From Collinsella sp. An268 (GTDB lineage: Bacteria > Actinomycetota > Coriobacteriia > Coriobacteriales > Coriobacteriaceae), in NCBI RefSeq assembly GCF_002159765.1, contig NZ_NFJH01000004.1, positions 1 through 64,000 on the forward strand: a DNA stretch of 64,000 nucleotides, written 5' to 3'. The position numbers and the translations under genes were made by a program. The notes below the pieces were generated by a model. That model ran no database searches, was not told the origin of the DNA, and saw nothing but the letters and a program-made list of their open reading frames with translations. This document shows, in pieces, positions 9,448-18,390 of this stretch. How positions within the stretch are numbered: position 1 is the stretch's first letter; each line of letters opens with the position of its first letter.

Positions 9448-10189
9448 GATCGTCATCATGGGGGCGGGCCGCATGGGCTCGCTCATCCGCCGTCTCGCCG
9501 AGGCGGCGCGCGACGAGGCTGGCGAGCCCGTCTTCGAGGTTGTAGCGCAGATCGGCTTCGACCTGACGGAGCTCGAGGGCGCCCCTGCCGCCGACGCGCT
9601 CATCGACTTCTCCAACGTCGCGACGTTTGAGGCCGTCGCCGCCTACGTGCGCCGCTGCGGCTGCGCCCTCGTCTCGGGCACCACGGGCTATAGCGAGGCG
9701 CAGATGGCCGAGCTGCGCGCGCTGGGCGAGGGCGCGCCCGTGCTCTGGTCCGGCAACTACTCCCTCGGCGTGGCGGCGCTCCGCCACCTCGTCGCGCAGG
9801 CGACGCGCGAGCTTCCCGCCTTTGACGTCGAGATCGTGGAGACGCACCACAACCAGAAGGCCGACGCCCCCTCCGGCACCGCCAAGATGCTCCTCGACGA
9901 GGTCGTGGGCGCCCACGAGGCCGCAGGCGACGGCGTATACGCCCCCGTATACGGGCGCTCCGGCATGTGCGGCGCACGCGATGCCCGCGAGGTGGGGGTG
10001 CATGCACTGCGCGGAGGCACCGTCGCGGGCGTGCACGAGGTGCACTTCTTCGGTCCCAGCGAGGAGCTCACCCTCACGCACCGCGCCGAGAGCCGCGAGA
10101 TCTTTGTCCACGGCGCACTTGCCGCCGCGCAGAAGCTCATCGGCCGCGACCCCGGGTTCTACACGTTCGACCAGATCATGTTCGGTTAG
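9440..10189 (+). CDS. dapB: 4-hydroxy-tetrahydrodipicolinate reductase
   Basis: NAD(P)H-dependent reduction of hydroxy-tetrahydrodipicolinate to tetrahydrodipicolinate. The 249-residue protein has an N-terminal Rossmann motif (VIMGAGRMGSLI) and the family signature ETHHNQKADAPSGTA, which holds the catalytic His pair and Lys. The start is a TTG at 9440 that overlaps the dapA stop by 8 nt. It has GGGAG at 9425-9429 upstream; the only nearby ATG would delete the first beta strand. It is the third gene of the lysine operon. Confidence 0.94.
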   Translation: MHKIVIMGAGRMGSLIRRLAEAARDEAGEPVFEVVAQIGFDLTELEGAPAADALIDFSNVATFEAVAAYVRRCGCALVSGTTGYSEAQMAELRALGEGAPVLWSGNYSLGVAALRHLVAQATRELPAFDVEIVETHHNQKADAPSGTAKMLLDEVVGAHEAAGDGVYAPVYGRSGMCGARDAREVGVHALRGGTVAGVHEVHFFGPSEELTLTHRAESREIFVHGALAAAQKLIGRDPGFYTFDQIMFG

Positions 10190-10201
10190 GAGACCTCACC
10201 C

Positions 10202-10930
10202 ATGAACGCACAGGAGATCATCGACTTCATTGCGAGCGCCCCCAAGAAGACGCCCGTCAAGCTCACCGTCCGCGAGAAGCGCGGCGCCACCATCGACTGG
10301 GCCGCGGGAGCGGGCGAGGGCGCCCAGGACCCCGTGCGCGTCTACGGCGACCGCAAGTGCCGCCTCGTCTTTGGAAACTGGGCCGATCTTGAGCCCGTGC
10401 TTGCGCGCAACAAGAAGAAGATCAAGAGCGTCGAGATCGAGAACGACTGCCGCAACTCCGCCGTGCCGCTGCTCGACCTGAAGGGCGTCAACGCCCGCAT
10501 CGAGCCCGGCGCCATCATCCGCGACCAGGTGGAGATCGGCGATAACGCCGTCATCATGATGGGCGCCATCGTGAACATCGGCGCCGTCATCGGCGAGGGC
10601 ACCATGATCGACATGGGCGCCGTGCTGGGCGGCCGCGCCACGGTGGGCAAGCGGTGCCACATCGGCGCCGGCACCGTGCTCGCCGGCGTGGTGGAGCCCG
10701 CGAGCGCCACGCCCGTGATCATCGAAGACGACGTCATGATCGGCGCCAACGCCGTGGTGCTCGAAGGCGTGCGCGTGGGTGCGCGCGCCGTCGTCGCCGC
10801 CGGCGCCGTGGTGACCGAGGACGTGCCGGACGGCATGGTCGTCGCCGGCGTGCCCGCGCGCGTCATCAAGGAGCGCGACGAGAAGACGGACAGCAAGACG
10901 GGTCTCGAAGAGGGTCTCCGCCAGCTGTAA
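10202..10930 (+). CDS. dapH: Tetrahydrodipicolinate N-acetyltransferase
   Basis: Acetylates tetrahydrodipicolinate using acetyl-CoA, which marks the acetylase branch of the diaminopimelate pathway rather than the succinylase branch. The 242 residues match DapH of Bacillus. An N-terminal DapH domain ([19 protein letters not shown]) is followed by a left-handed beta helix of hexapeptide repeats ([20 protein letters not shown], then [17 protein letters not shown]). It is the last gene of the riboswitch-controlled operon, with AGGAG upstream. The missing partners are an N-acetyl aminotransferase, a deacetylase (candidate at 5665-6834) and an epimerase. Confidence 0.95.
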   Translation: MNAQEIIDFIASAPKKTPVKLTVREKRGATIDWAAGAGEGAQDPVRVYGDRKCRLVFGNWADLEPVLARNKKKIKSVEIENDCRNSAVPLLDLKGVNARIEPGAIIRDQVEIGDNAVIMMGAIVNIGAVIGEGTMIDMGAVLGGRATVGKRCHIGAGTVLAGVVEPASATPVIIEDDVMIGANAVVLEGVRVGARAVVAAGAVVTEDVPDGMVVAGVPARVIKERDEKTDSKTGLEEGLRQL

Positions 10931-10935
10931 CCGGC

Positions 10936-10970
10936 CTGCCTCCGGTGCCGCCAGCCGGTGCCGGAGGCAG
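10936..10970 (+). terminator. Hairpin directly after dapH
   Basis: Perfect 10-bp arms CTGCCTCCGG (10936-10945) and CCGGAGGCAG (10961-10970) lie just after the dapH stop. There is no T-run, so it may protect the 3' end while the stronger hairpin at 11030 terminates. Confidence 0.4.
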
Positions 10971-11029
10971 CTCGACGCGCGAGACAGCCGCTCCACCGGA
11001 ACGACCGGCGCACCGCGATGCGTCGACGA

Positions 11030-11072
11030 GGCGCCCCGACCTGGCAACGCGCAGGCCGGGGCGCCGTCTTTT
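11030..11072 (+). terminator. Intrinsic terminator of the lysine operon
   Basis: Arms of 14 nt (11030-11043 and 11052-11065) pair with one mismatch around an 8-nt loop and are followed by GTCTTTT. This is the best intrinsic terminator after dapH, about 100 nt downstream of its stop. Confidence 0.7.
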
Positions 11073-11191
11073 GGAAGACCTCGCCCAGCCGGCGGCCCAT
11101 CCCCTCCCCAGGGCCCCAAGGGGGCATGCGGGCCGCCCGCGCCTCCCAGGAAATCGTCCGCACCCCGCAGCCGCCCGAGCCTGTTCGGACC

Positions 11192-12196
11192 TTACCGGTT
11201 CTGGATGCTCCCGATGTTCTTGAGCTCGATGGAGATGAGACCGTTGGGCTCGTTGACGAAATTCACGTACTCGGCGTTATTCGCCATCTCGGCAGGAATC
11301 GTGATCTCGATCCCCGTGTCCGTGCGGATCTTGACGTTGCGCACGGCAGCTCGCTCGACCTGGGCGCGCTCCACCGGCACGCGCTCGGGTACCTGCTCCT
11401 CGCGAAGCGCCTGCTTGACGGCGTCGCGGAGCACCGGCTCGTCTTCAAACGCCTCATCCACCACATCCCAGGGCGGCAGCTCCTCGTCGGCCTCGACCGC
11501 CTCCACCATAGCGGCCTTCGCCGCGGCGAGCGCCGTCGCCGTGTTGGCGCCGTGCTCCTCCGCCACCTCGGCCACCACGCGCGCCACGGTGTCGATGACC
11601 TGCTTGCTCGAGACCCCCTCGCTGCACTGGAGGAGCCCTTCGGGAATGAGCATGCGCTCGGCGCCGGCGATGGTGCGCGGCTTGTCTTGGTAGAACACCT
11701 CGAGCGAGCTCGCGCGCACGAGCGCATAGGAGGTGAGCTTCTGCGACGGGGCGGGCAGGATGGCGTAGTGGCGCGCGATGTCGCAGGAGGGCGCTCCTCC
11801 CCCGTTCTCGACCTCGTGCATGAAGGCCATGCGGCTCGTCAGCAGAAGGATGGCGAACCACCGGACGTCGTCGTCATCGTCGAAATCCGCCACGAGCACG
11901 TCGGTCGACTCGAGCTTCTCGGCGCGCGAGAGCTCTCCGGCGAGAAACTCCGCCACCTGCTGCGACAGGTCGAGGAAGTCGCGCTCGCCGAAGAAATAAC
12001 CCTTGAGCTCGCCGGCGAAGGCGCTATCTGGCGCGAACGCGCCGCGGCGGTTGTCGGCGGCGGAGCGGGCGCGCGCGAGGTGCTTGGTCACAAACGAGCG
12101 AACGGCGCGGGTGTCGAGGGCGAGCTCGCGCTCGGAGAACACGTTCACGGAGGAGTCGAAGTCGAGCACGTGCAAGATGGCATGGTTGATCTGCAT
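11192..12196 (-). CDS. Nucleoid-associated protein, NdpA/YejK family
   Basis: A 334-residue protein of the 37-kDa nucleoid-associated family. The N-terminus INHAILHVLDFDSSVNVFSEREL is the family opening, KGYFFGERDFLDLSQ follows in the first third, and the C-terminal IRTDTGIEITIPAEM segment is conserved. The function is poorly understood; relatives bind chromosomal DNA. The start is set at ATG 12196 because AGGA lies at a good distance; the in-frame ATG at 12214 lacks a ribosome site. It lies 109 nt behind a DUF2974 hydrolase on the same strand and may be cotranscribed. Confidence 0.82.
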   Translation of the reverse strand: MQINHAILHVLDFDSSVNVFSERELALDTRAVRSFVTKHLARARSAADNRRGAFAPDSAFAGELKGYFFGERDFLDLSQQVAEFLAGELSRAEKLESTDVLVADFDDDDDVRWFAILLLTSRMAFMHEVENGGGAPSCDIARHYAILPAPSQKLTSYALVRASSLEVFYQDKPRTIAGAERMLIPEGLLQCSEGVSSKQVIDTVARVVAEVAEEHGANTATALAAAKAAMVEAVEADEELPPWDVVDEAFEDEPVLRDAVKQALREEQVPERVPVERAQVERAAVRNVKIRTDTGIEITIPAEMANNAEYVNFVNEPNGLISIELKNIGSIQNR

Positions 12197-12305
12197 ATAC
12201 GGGTCCTTTGCCATGGTCGGGGGCGGAGGGGCGCCGCGGGTGGCGGAGAGGGCCGCGCGCGGCGATGCAACGGCAACCTAGTATACGCGGTTGCCCGCGG
12301 CGCCG

Positions 12306-13757
12306 TCAGTCTTTGCGATAGAGTTCCGCCAGGCGCTCGAGGCGCTGGAGGGCCGCCTCGTCGAAGGGGACGGTCGGGTCGTGCACGAGGGCGCGCCGGT
12401 ACGCGTCGCCGCGGGATGCGGAGGCATGCGCCTCCTCGGAGGGTCCCTCGGTCCTGCCGGGGCCGGGCATCTGCTGCGAGAGCTCGCTCGCCGCCTGCGA
12501 CGCCGCCTCGAAGAAGTGCTCTGCGGCGCCCGCCGCCCGGCTCGCCGCGCCGGCGACCTTGCCCACCGTCGCCGCGCGCACCAGCGCCCCGATGACGCGC
12601 TTGATGAGGTCGCGCGTCTCCGGCGGCACGGAGCCCGCCGCGGCGAGCATCTTGGGCACGCTCTCCTGCCAGTTGTCACGGATATCGGCGAAGTAGGTCG
12701 CGTCCGTCGCGCCGAAGATGGAGAAGATGGTGTCGATCACCTCGCCGCGCTCCTCGGGCGTGATGCGCGCCATCCAGGCGGCGAGCGTCGTATCGAGGTA
12801 GCGCGCGCCCGCCGAGATGCGCTCGACCCGCTTGAAGTCATCGCCCTCCACCACCCAGGAGAACGGGTTGTGCTGCAGAAGCGAGAAGCTCGTGCTGTCG
12901 ACGATGGCGTAATCCTCCTGATCCTCGAAGATCATGCCGAAGATGGAGGAGCGGGGCAGCGTTTTGTCGATGCGGTCGCGCATGCGAGCGAAGCCCTTGC
13001 CGCGCAGGAAGTTCTCGTTGAAGCCGGGACCGTCGTGCGAGAAGGCCTGCACGATACGGTCCTGCAGCGCGTGCGGGCACATGATGGCGGCGTAGACGGC
13101 GAGGTTGCCGCCCTTGGAATGACCGCCCACGTACAGGGGGCCCGCAAGGCGGCGCGCCGCCTCGGCGAGGTAGGCGGCTGCCGAGGTCTGAGCCGGCACG
13201 GGGCTCTGGAAGGCCATGTTGAAGTCTTCCTTCCACCCAACGAGCGTGGAGTCCGTCCCCCGGAAGGCCACGTAGACAGAACCGTCAGGCAGGCGGAACG
13301 TGACGGCTGCGAACTGCTCCTCGGAGACCTCCGAGAAGCTCGTCCGGTACCCTGCGACCCGCATCTCACGAAAACGTGGGCTCGAGCAGACGGCGAACAG
13401 CAGGTCGCGGCTGCCCTCGGGGTCCCAGCTGTCGCCAAACAGCGCACCGAAATCCTCCGCGCGCAGCAGGTCTCGCAAGGGCAGCCCCTCCCAGGTGGCG
13501 AAGCCGGCGTAGGCCGGGTCGCCCTCCGGCAGGCGGAAGTACGCGAGCCACGAGAGCACGAGGCTATCGACCGCGCAGAGAGGTCGCTCGCCGAGCGTAT
13601 CGAGTTGCGTCTGGGCGTACGTGACGAAGTTCCCCTCTTGAGCGGCCGCGTCCGGCACGGAGGCATCCCCCGCGCCGGACGCGTGCTTGCCGCCCGGCGC
13701 CTGCGCGGGCGGTATCAGAGGGGGACGCGCCGGGCGCCCCTCCTCGCGAGACGGCAC
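12306..13757 (-). CDS. DUF2974 (Mbeg1-like) lipase-fold protein
   Basis: A 483-residue alpha/beta-hydrolase-like protein of the Mbeg1-like family. The nucleophile elbow GHSKGGN (212-218, Ser214) follows a beta strand, VAFRGTDSTLVGWKEDF resembles the lipase class 3 oxyanion region, and SHDGPGFNENFL follows the elbow. No signal peptide is seen, so it is probably cytoplasmic. Residues about 400-440 are Ala-rich and low complexity. The start is a GTG at 13757 that abuts the ldh stop with no gap, implying translational coupling to lactate dehydrogenase. The substrate is unknown. Confidence 0.8.
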   Translation of the reverse strand: MPSREEGRPARPPLIPPAQAPGGKHASGAGDASVPDAAAQEGNFVTYAQTQLDTLGERPLCAVDSLVLSWLAYFRLPEGDPAYAGFATWEGLPLRDLLRAEDFGALFGDSWDPEGSRDLLFAVCSSPRFREMRVAGYRTSFSEVSEEQFAAVTFRLPDGSVYVAFRGTDSTLVGWKEDFNMAFQSPVPAQTSAAAYLAEAARRLAGPLYVGGHSKGGNLAVYAAIMCPHALQDRIVQAFSHDGPGFNENFLRGKGFARMRDRIDKTLPRSSIFGMIFEDQEDYAIVDSTSFSLLQHNPFSWVVEGDDFKRVERISAGARYLDTTLAAWMARITPEERGEVIDTIFSIFGATDATYFADIRDNWQESVPKMLAAAGSVPPETRDLIKRVIGALVRAATVGKVAGAASRAAGAAEHFFEAASQAASELSQQMPGPGRTEGPSEEAHASASRGDAYRRALVHDPTVPFDEAALQRLERLAELYRKD

Positions 13758-14708
13758 CTAGGCCTCGAAATCGACCTGGTCGATGATGGCCTTGAGGGCA
13801 TCGGAAGAGCCCTTGAGCTGCGCCATCTCGGCGTCGTTGAGCGACACGGGTACGCGGCAGACCACGCCGTCGCGCCCCACGACCGTCGGCAGCGAGATGC
13901 AGAGGTCCGACAAGCCGTACTCGCCCACCATGAGGCTCGAGACGGGCAGGACGCACCCCTCGTCCCGCATGATGGCGGTGCAGATGCGCTTCACGCTCAT
14001 GGCGATGCCGTAGTAGGTGGCGCGCTTCTTCTCGATGATGCGGTAGGCGCTGTTCTTGACGTCCTCGGCGATGCGCTCCTCGGCCTCGCGATGGTTGAGG
14101 TGACCGTGGAGCTCGCAGAACGTGGAGAGCGGCACACCGGCGACCATGGCGCTCGACCAGGCAACGAACTCGGAGTCGCCGTGCTCGCCCATGACGTAGG
14201 CGTGCACGTCGCGCGGGTCGACGTCCACGTGCGCGCCGAGCATGTACTTGAGGCGCGCCGTATCGAGCACGGTGCCGGAACCGATGACCTGGCCCTCGGG
14301 GAGGCCGGACATGCGGATGGCGGCGTAGGTGAGCACGTCGACGGGGTTGGAGACGATGAGGAGCACGCCGGCAAAGCCGCTCTTGCGGATCTCGGGGATG
14401 ATGGTCTTGAAGATGGAGACGTTCTTGTTGACGAGGTCGAGGCGGGTCTCGCCGGGCTTCTGCGCGGCGCCGGCGGTGACGACGATGATGGCGGCATCCG
14501 ACACGTCGGAGTAATCGCCCGCGTAGATCTTCATCGGGCTCGCAAACGGAACGCCGTGCGCGATGTCGAGCGCCTCGCCCTCGGCGCGGTTCTTATCGAC
14601 GTCAATGAGGACCATCTCGGAGAACAGACCGCTCTGCATGAGCGCGAACGCGGACGAGGAGCCGACGAACCCGCACCCCACGACGGCGACTTTACGATCG
14701 TTGATCAT
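13758..14708 (-). CDS. ldh: L-lactate dehydrogenase
   Basis: Reduces pyruvate to L-lactate with NADH. The 316 residues have the NAD-binding GCGFVG (11-16), the substrate loop AQKPGETR (82-89; Gln83 favours lactate over malate dehydrogenase) and catalytic His176 in GEHGDSE. ATG at 14708 is preceded by AGGAGGTCAAC. It lies between an aminotransferase and a DUF2974 gene on the same strand. No Rex-type operator is evident in the 165-nt GC-rich upstream gap. Confidence 0.95.
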   Translation of the reverse strand: MINDRKVAVVGCGFVGSSSAFALMQSGLFSEMVLIDVDKNRAEGEALDIAHGVPFASPMKIYAGDYSDVSDAAIIVVTAGAAQKPGETRLDLVNKNVSIFKTIIPEIRKSGFAGVLLIVSNPVDVLTYAAIRMSGLPEGQVIGSGTVLDTARLKYMLGAHVDVDPRDVHAYVMGEHGDSEFVAWSSAMVAGVPLSTFCELHGHLNHREAEERIAEDVKNSAYRIIEKKRATYYGIAMSVKRICTAIMRDEGCVLPVSSLMVGEYGLSDLCISLPTVVGRDGVVCRVPVSLNDAEMAQLKGSSDALKAIIDQVDFEA

Positions 14709-14873
14709 GTTGACCTCCTTTTGGCTGCCGGCACCGCGCCGGCGCGATATATCCCTAGTGTACCGGTTCTTACCCCAACCGCCCCCGGTGTAGCCCGCCC
14801 GTCCCGCAGACGGCGGGCGCCCTGGCGGGGCGGGGCCTCACGGGCGGGGCGCCCGCCCCCGGGTGCGGGCGGC

Positions 14874-16037
14874 CTAGCGGATGCCCGCGCGCTCGATGGC
14901 GGACACCGCTGCAGCAAGGCCCTCAGGGGGCAGCACGAGCGCCATGCGCACGTAGCCCTCGCCGTGCGGCCCAAAGCTCGCCCCGGGCGTCACCACCACG
15001 CCCGCGCGCTCCATGAGCTCCTCGGAGAACGCAAGGCTGTCGGTGCGGCCGCCGGGGAGCTTCGCCCATACGAACATGGTGCCGTGCGCGTTGGGGCGCT
15101 CCCACCCGATGCGCTCGAGGCCGTCGCAGAGGGCGTCGCGACGCTCCTGGTAGAGATGCCGCTGGTGCTCGACCTCGTCGAGCGGCCCCTCGAGGGCGGC
15201 GATGGCGGCCCGCTGGATGGGGTAGAACATGCCGAAATCCGTCTGCCCGCGGAGCTTGGCAAAGGCGGCGACCACATCGGGGCGCCCCACCAAGAAGCTC
15301 ACGCGCGCGCCCGTGACGTTGAACGACTTGGAGAGCGAGAAGAACTCCACGCCGACATCGAGCGCGCCGGGGTGCGCGAGGAAGCTTCCTCCGCGCGGGC
15401 CGTCGAAGACGATGTCCGAGTAGGCGTTGTCATGCACGACGAGGAGGTCGTGCGCGCGGGCGAAGGCGATGACCTCGTCATAGACCTCCGACGTGCCCAC
15501 GCTCCCCACCGGGTTCGCGGGAAGCGATACCACGAGGTACTTCGCGCGGTCCGCCGCCGCCGGGTCGATGCCCGCCACATAGGGCAGGAAGTCGTGCTCG
15601 GCTGAAAGCGGGTAGTACACGCACTCCCCTCCCGCGATCTTCACGCCGCCCGCGAACACGGGGTAGCACGGGTCGGGCACGAGCGCCGTGTCGCCGGGGT
15701 CGAGGAGCGTGAGCGCGAGCTGGCCCATCCCCTCCTGCGTGCCCGCGCACGATGTCACCATGGCGGGCGTGATGCCCGCCACGCCGAAGCGCCGCTCGTA
15801 ATACGAGCAGACGGCCTGCTTGAGCTCGGGCAGGTCGCCCAGGCTGTACTTCCACGCCGCCGGGTCCGCCGCCGCATCGGCAAGCGCCGCCATCACGTGC
15901 GGGTACGGCGCGAAGTCGGGTGTGCCCACCGACAGGTTGTAAATCGTGCGGCCCGCCGCCTCGAGCGCGAGCCGCTTCTGGTTGAGCGCGGCGAAGACCT
16001 CCTCGCCAAATTGATCGAGTCGTTTCGAGAACTCCAT
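14874..16037 (-). CDS. Class I/II PLP aminotransferase, LL-diaminopimelate-aminotransferase-like
   Basis: A 387-residue fold-type I aminotransferase. The PLP lysine is in FSLSKSFNVTGAR, SLPANPVGSVG holds the cofactor-binding Asn, VHDNAYSDIVFDG the Asp/Tyr pair, and VRMALV the carboxylate-binding Arg. The C-terminal GVVVTPGASFGPHGEGYVR resembles the LL-diaminopimelate/N-succinyl-diaminopimelate aminotransferase group. It could be the aminotransferase missing from the acetylase lysine pathway encoded 4 kb away, but alanine or aspartate aminotransferase is equally possible. GGAGG precedes ATG 16037. It is 30 nt behind nadE. Confidence 0.82.
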   Translation of the reverse strand: MEFSKRLDQFGEEVFAALNQKRLALEAAGRTIYNLSVGTPDFAPYPHVMAALADAAADPAAWKYSLGDLPELKQAVCSYYERRFGVAGITPAMVTSCAGTQEGMGQLALTLLDPGDTALVPDPCYPVFAGGVKIAGGECVYYPLSAEHDFLPYVAGIDPAAADRAKYLVVSLPANPVGSVGTSEVYDEVIAFARAHDLLVVHDNAYSDIVFDGPRGGSFLAHPGALDVGVEFFSLSKSFNVTGARVSFLVGRPDVVAAFAKLRGQTDFGMFYPIQRAAIAALEGPLDEVEHQRHLYQERRDALCDGLERIGWERPNAHGTMFVWAKLPGGRTDSLAFSEELMERAGVVVTPGASFGPHGEGYVRMALVLPPEGLAAAVSAIERAGIR

Positions 16038-16067
16038 GACGTCATCTCCTCCAGATAAAGCCCTTGG

Positions 16068-18164
16068 CTATGCAAGGCGGTCGATCTCGGCGAGCCAGAT
16101 ACGAGCCGAGGCGTCGCTCGGCATGCGCCAGTCGCCGCGGGGCGAAAGCGTGACCGAGCCCACCTTGGGACCGTCCGGCAGGCAGCTCCGCTTGAACTGC
16201 TGCGCGAAGAAGCGCCGGTAGAACACGCGGAGCCAGGCGAGGATCGTCTCCCGGTCGTACGCGCCCGCAAACGAGCGGCACGCCATACGGAAGATCTTGC
16301 CCGGCGCAAAGCCAAAGCGCAGCAGGTAGTACAGGAAGTAATCATGCAGCTCATAGGGACCCACGAGGTCCTCGGTCCGCTGCGCGATCTCGCCGTCGCC
16401 CGTGGGCGGCAGAAGCTCGGGCGACACCGGCGTGGCGAGGATGTCGCGCAGGGTCGCCTCGATCGTGCCGCCAAAGGCCCCTGCGGCGTAGTCCATCAGA
16501 TGGCGCACGAGGGTCTTGGGCACGCTCGCGTTGACGGCGTACATGCTCATATGGTCGCCGTTGTAGGTCGCCCACCCGAGGGCGAGCTCGGAGAGGTCCC
16601 CCGTGCCGATGACGAAGCCGCCCCGGCTGTTGGCGAGGTCCATGAGAATCTGCGTGCGCTCGCGCGCCTGGCTGTTCTCGTAGGTGACGTCGGTGACGGC
16701 GGGGTCGTGCCCGATATCCGCGAAATGCTGCTCGACCGCCTTGTGAATCGAAATCTCGCGAAAATCGACGCCGAGGGACTCCGCGAGCGTCTGGGCGTTG
16801 GTCTTAGTGCGCGTCGTGGTGCCGAAGCCCGGCATGGACACCGCGGTGATGCCCGTGCGGTCGAGCCCGGTGAGGTCGAAGGCGCGCACCGTCACGAGCA
16901 GCGCGAGGGTGGAGTCGAGCCCGCCCGAGAGCCCGATGACGGCGCGCTTGGTGCCGGTGTGGCCTAAGCGCGTGGCGAGGCCGTGGGCCTGCAGGTTCAA
17001 GATCTCCTCGCAGCGCTCGGCGAGGTCGCCGGCATCGGCCGGCACAAACGGCGCGGGCGGAAAGACGCGATCGATCGCAAGGGCATCGCGCATGAGCGCG
17101 GGCGTCGCGAGCGTGCCTTCAGCGGAATCAGCCGCCCCGCACCGAGCCGCAGCCTCGCCCTCGACGCCCTCCCCCGCCGCTCCGCAGGCCCCCGCAAAGG
17201 AGAAGTGCACCTCCTGCATGCCGCCGCGGGCAAAGGCCGGACGCTGCCAGGTGGTGGTGCGCCGCCGCTCCGCCATGAGGCGGTCGAGGTCGACGTCGGC
17301 CACCGCCGCCGCGCAGGAGAAAAGCGGGGTCTGCGCCAGCAGGCTGCCGTTTTCCGCCACGAGGTTCTCGCCGGCGAACACGAGGTCAGTCGTGGACTCG
17401 CCCTCGCTCGCATCGGCGTAGGCGTAGGCGCAGAAGAGCCGAGCGCTCTGTGTGCGCACGAGTTCGCGCCGGTAGGCGGACTTACCGATGATCTCGTCCG
17501 AGGCGGACAGGTTCAAGATGATGGTCGCGCCCTGCACGGTCGCCATGTCGGTCGAGGGCGGGGCGGCCACCCAGAGGTCCTCGCAGATCTCGACGCCTAT
17601 ACGCACGTCCTCCATGCCGGCGTCGGCGCACCGGTAAACGATGCGCGCGCCGACCGGCACGCCATCCTGCCCGGCGAACGAGACGAACCTCACCGGGTTT
17701 ACCGGTGCCGGCGTGAACCAACGGCGCTCGTAGAACTCGCTGTAGTTAGGCAGATTGCTCTTTACGGTGAGACCGAGGAGCCGACCCGCGCAGCACACAG
17801 CGGCGCAGTTGTAGAGGGCCTCGCCGCAGGGGACGGGCAGGCCCACGGTAAAGAGGAGGGGCAGCTCGCGCGTCTCGGTAAGGATGCGCTCCAAGGCGCG
17901 TTCGCACGAACGCAAAAGCACGCGATCGAAAAAGAGGTCCGCACAGGTGTAGCCGGTAAGCGTGAGCTCGGGCAGCACGAGGGCGCCCACACCGGCCTCT
18001 GCCGCACGGCGCACCTCGGCGAGCACGGCCTCGGCGTTGCCCTCGACATCGGCCACGCGGATCTTAGGGCTGGCGGCGGCGATGCGGAAGAACCCGTCCC
18101 CTGCCCGCTCATGGCACACGCTCGCCCCGAGCCCCGCCGCCCCGGTCTCGTACAGCTCCTCCAT
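16068..18164 (-). CDS. nadE: Glutamine-dependent NAD+ synthetase
   Basis: Last step of NAD synthesis: amidates nicotinic acid adenine dinucleotide using ammonia from glutamine. The 698 residues are a two-domain fusion. The N-terminal nitrilase-type glutaminase has the Glu66-Lys135-Cys194 triad ([26 protein letters not shown]). The C-terminal synthetase carries the ATP pyrophosphatase loop [16 protein letters not shown] at 18164 is chosen because the nitrilase fold starts soon after and GAGAGGGG precedes it; the frame continues upstream without a plausible start. It heads a minus-strand series with an aminotransferase and ldh. Confidence 0.95.
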   Translation of the reverse strand: MEELYETGAAGLGASVCHERAGDGFFRIAAASPKIRVADVEGNAEAVLAEVRRAAEAGVGALVLPELTLTGYTCADLFFDRVLLRSCERALERILTETRELPLLFTVGLPVPCGEALYNCAAVCCAGRLLGLTVKSNLPNYSEFYERRWFTPAPVNPVRFVSFAGQDGVPVGARIVYRCADAGMEDVRIGVEICEDLWVAAPPSTDMATVQGATIILNLSASDEIIGKSAYRRELVRTQSARLFCAYAYADASEGESTTDLVFAGENLVAENGSLLAQTPLFSCAAAVADVDLDRLMAERRRTTTWQRPAFARGGMQEVHFSFAGACGAAGEGVEGEAAARCGAADSAEGTLATPALMRDALAIDRVFPPAPFVPADAGDLAERCEEILNLQAHGLATRLGHTGTKRAVIGLSGGLDSTLALLVTVRAFDLTGLDRTGITAVSMPGFGTTTRTKTNAQTLAESLGVDFREISIHKAVEQHFADIGHDPAVTDVTYENSQARERTQILMDLANSRGGFVIGTGDLSELALGWATYNGDHMSMYAVNASVPKTLVRHLMDYAAGAFGGTIEATLRDILATPVSPELLPPTGDGEIAQRTEDLVGPYELHDYFLYYLLRFGFAPGKIFRMACRSFAGAYDRETILAWLRVFYRRFFAQQFKRSCLPDGPKVGSVTLSPRGDWRMPSDASARIWLAEIDRLA

Positions 18165-18390
18165 ATGAACCCCTCTCGCCGTGCGCACAAGGCGCCGCGC
18201 GCGAAGGTGCGGCGCCCGATTTCTTCTGAGGATATTGTACCGTCTGGCGCGGACATGCGCGGGCATCCCGCCGTGCGGGTAAGACCTCTGTGAAATCAGC
18301 GATACGCCCCGCACGGGAGCGCCGCCGCGCGCTACCGTGGGGCACGCGCGCAACGATGCACATCACAGCCATGAGCGGAGGTTTCAGAAC

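Noticed and set aside
12291-15605. An uninterrupted plus-strand frame of 1104 codons opposite the DUF2974, ldh and aminotransferase genes
   Set aside because: It is antisense to three clear protein families, has Arg/Gly/Ala/Leu-heavy composition typical of high-GC shadow frames, and no ribosome site or domain.
18165-18353. N-terminal extension of the nadE frame
   Set aside because: Arg-rich, lies in the divergent promoter gap, and known glutamine-dependent NAD synthetases start at the position used here.
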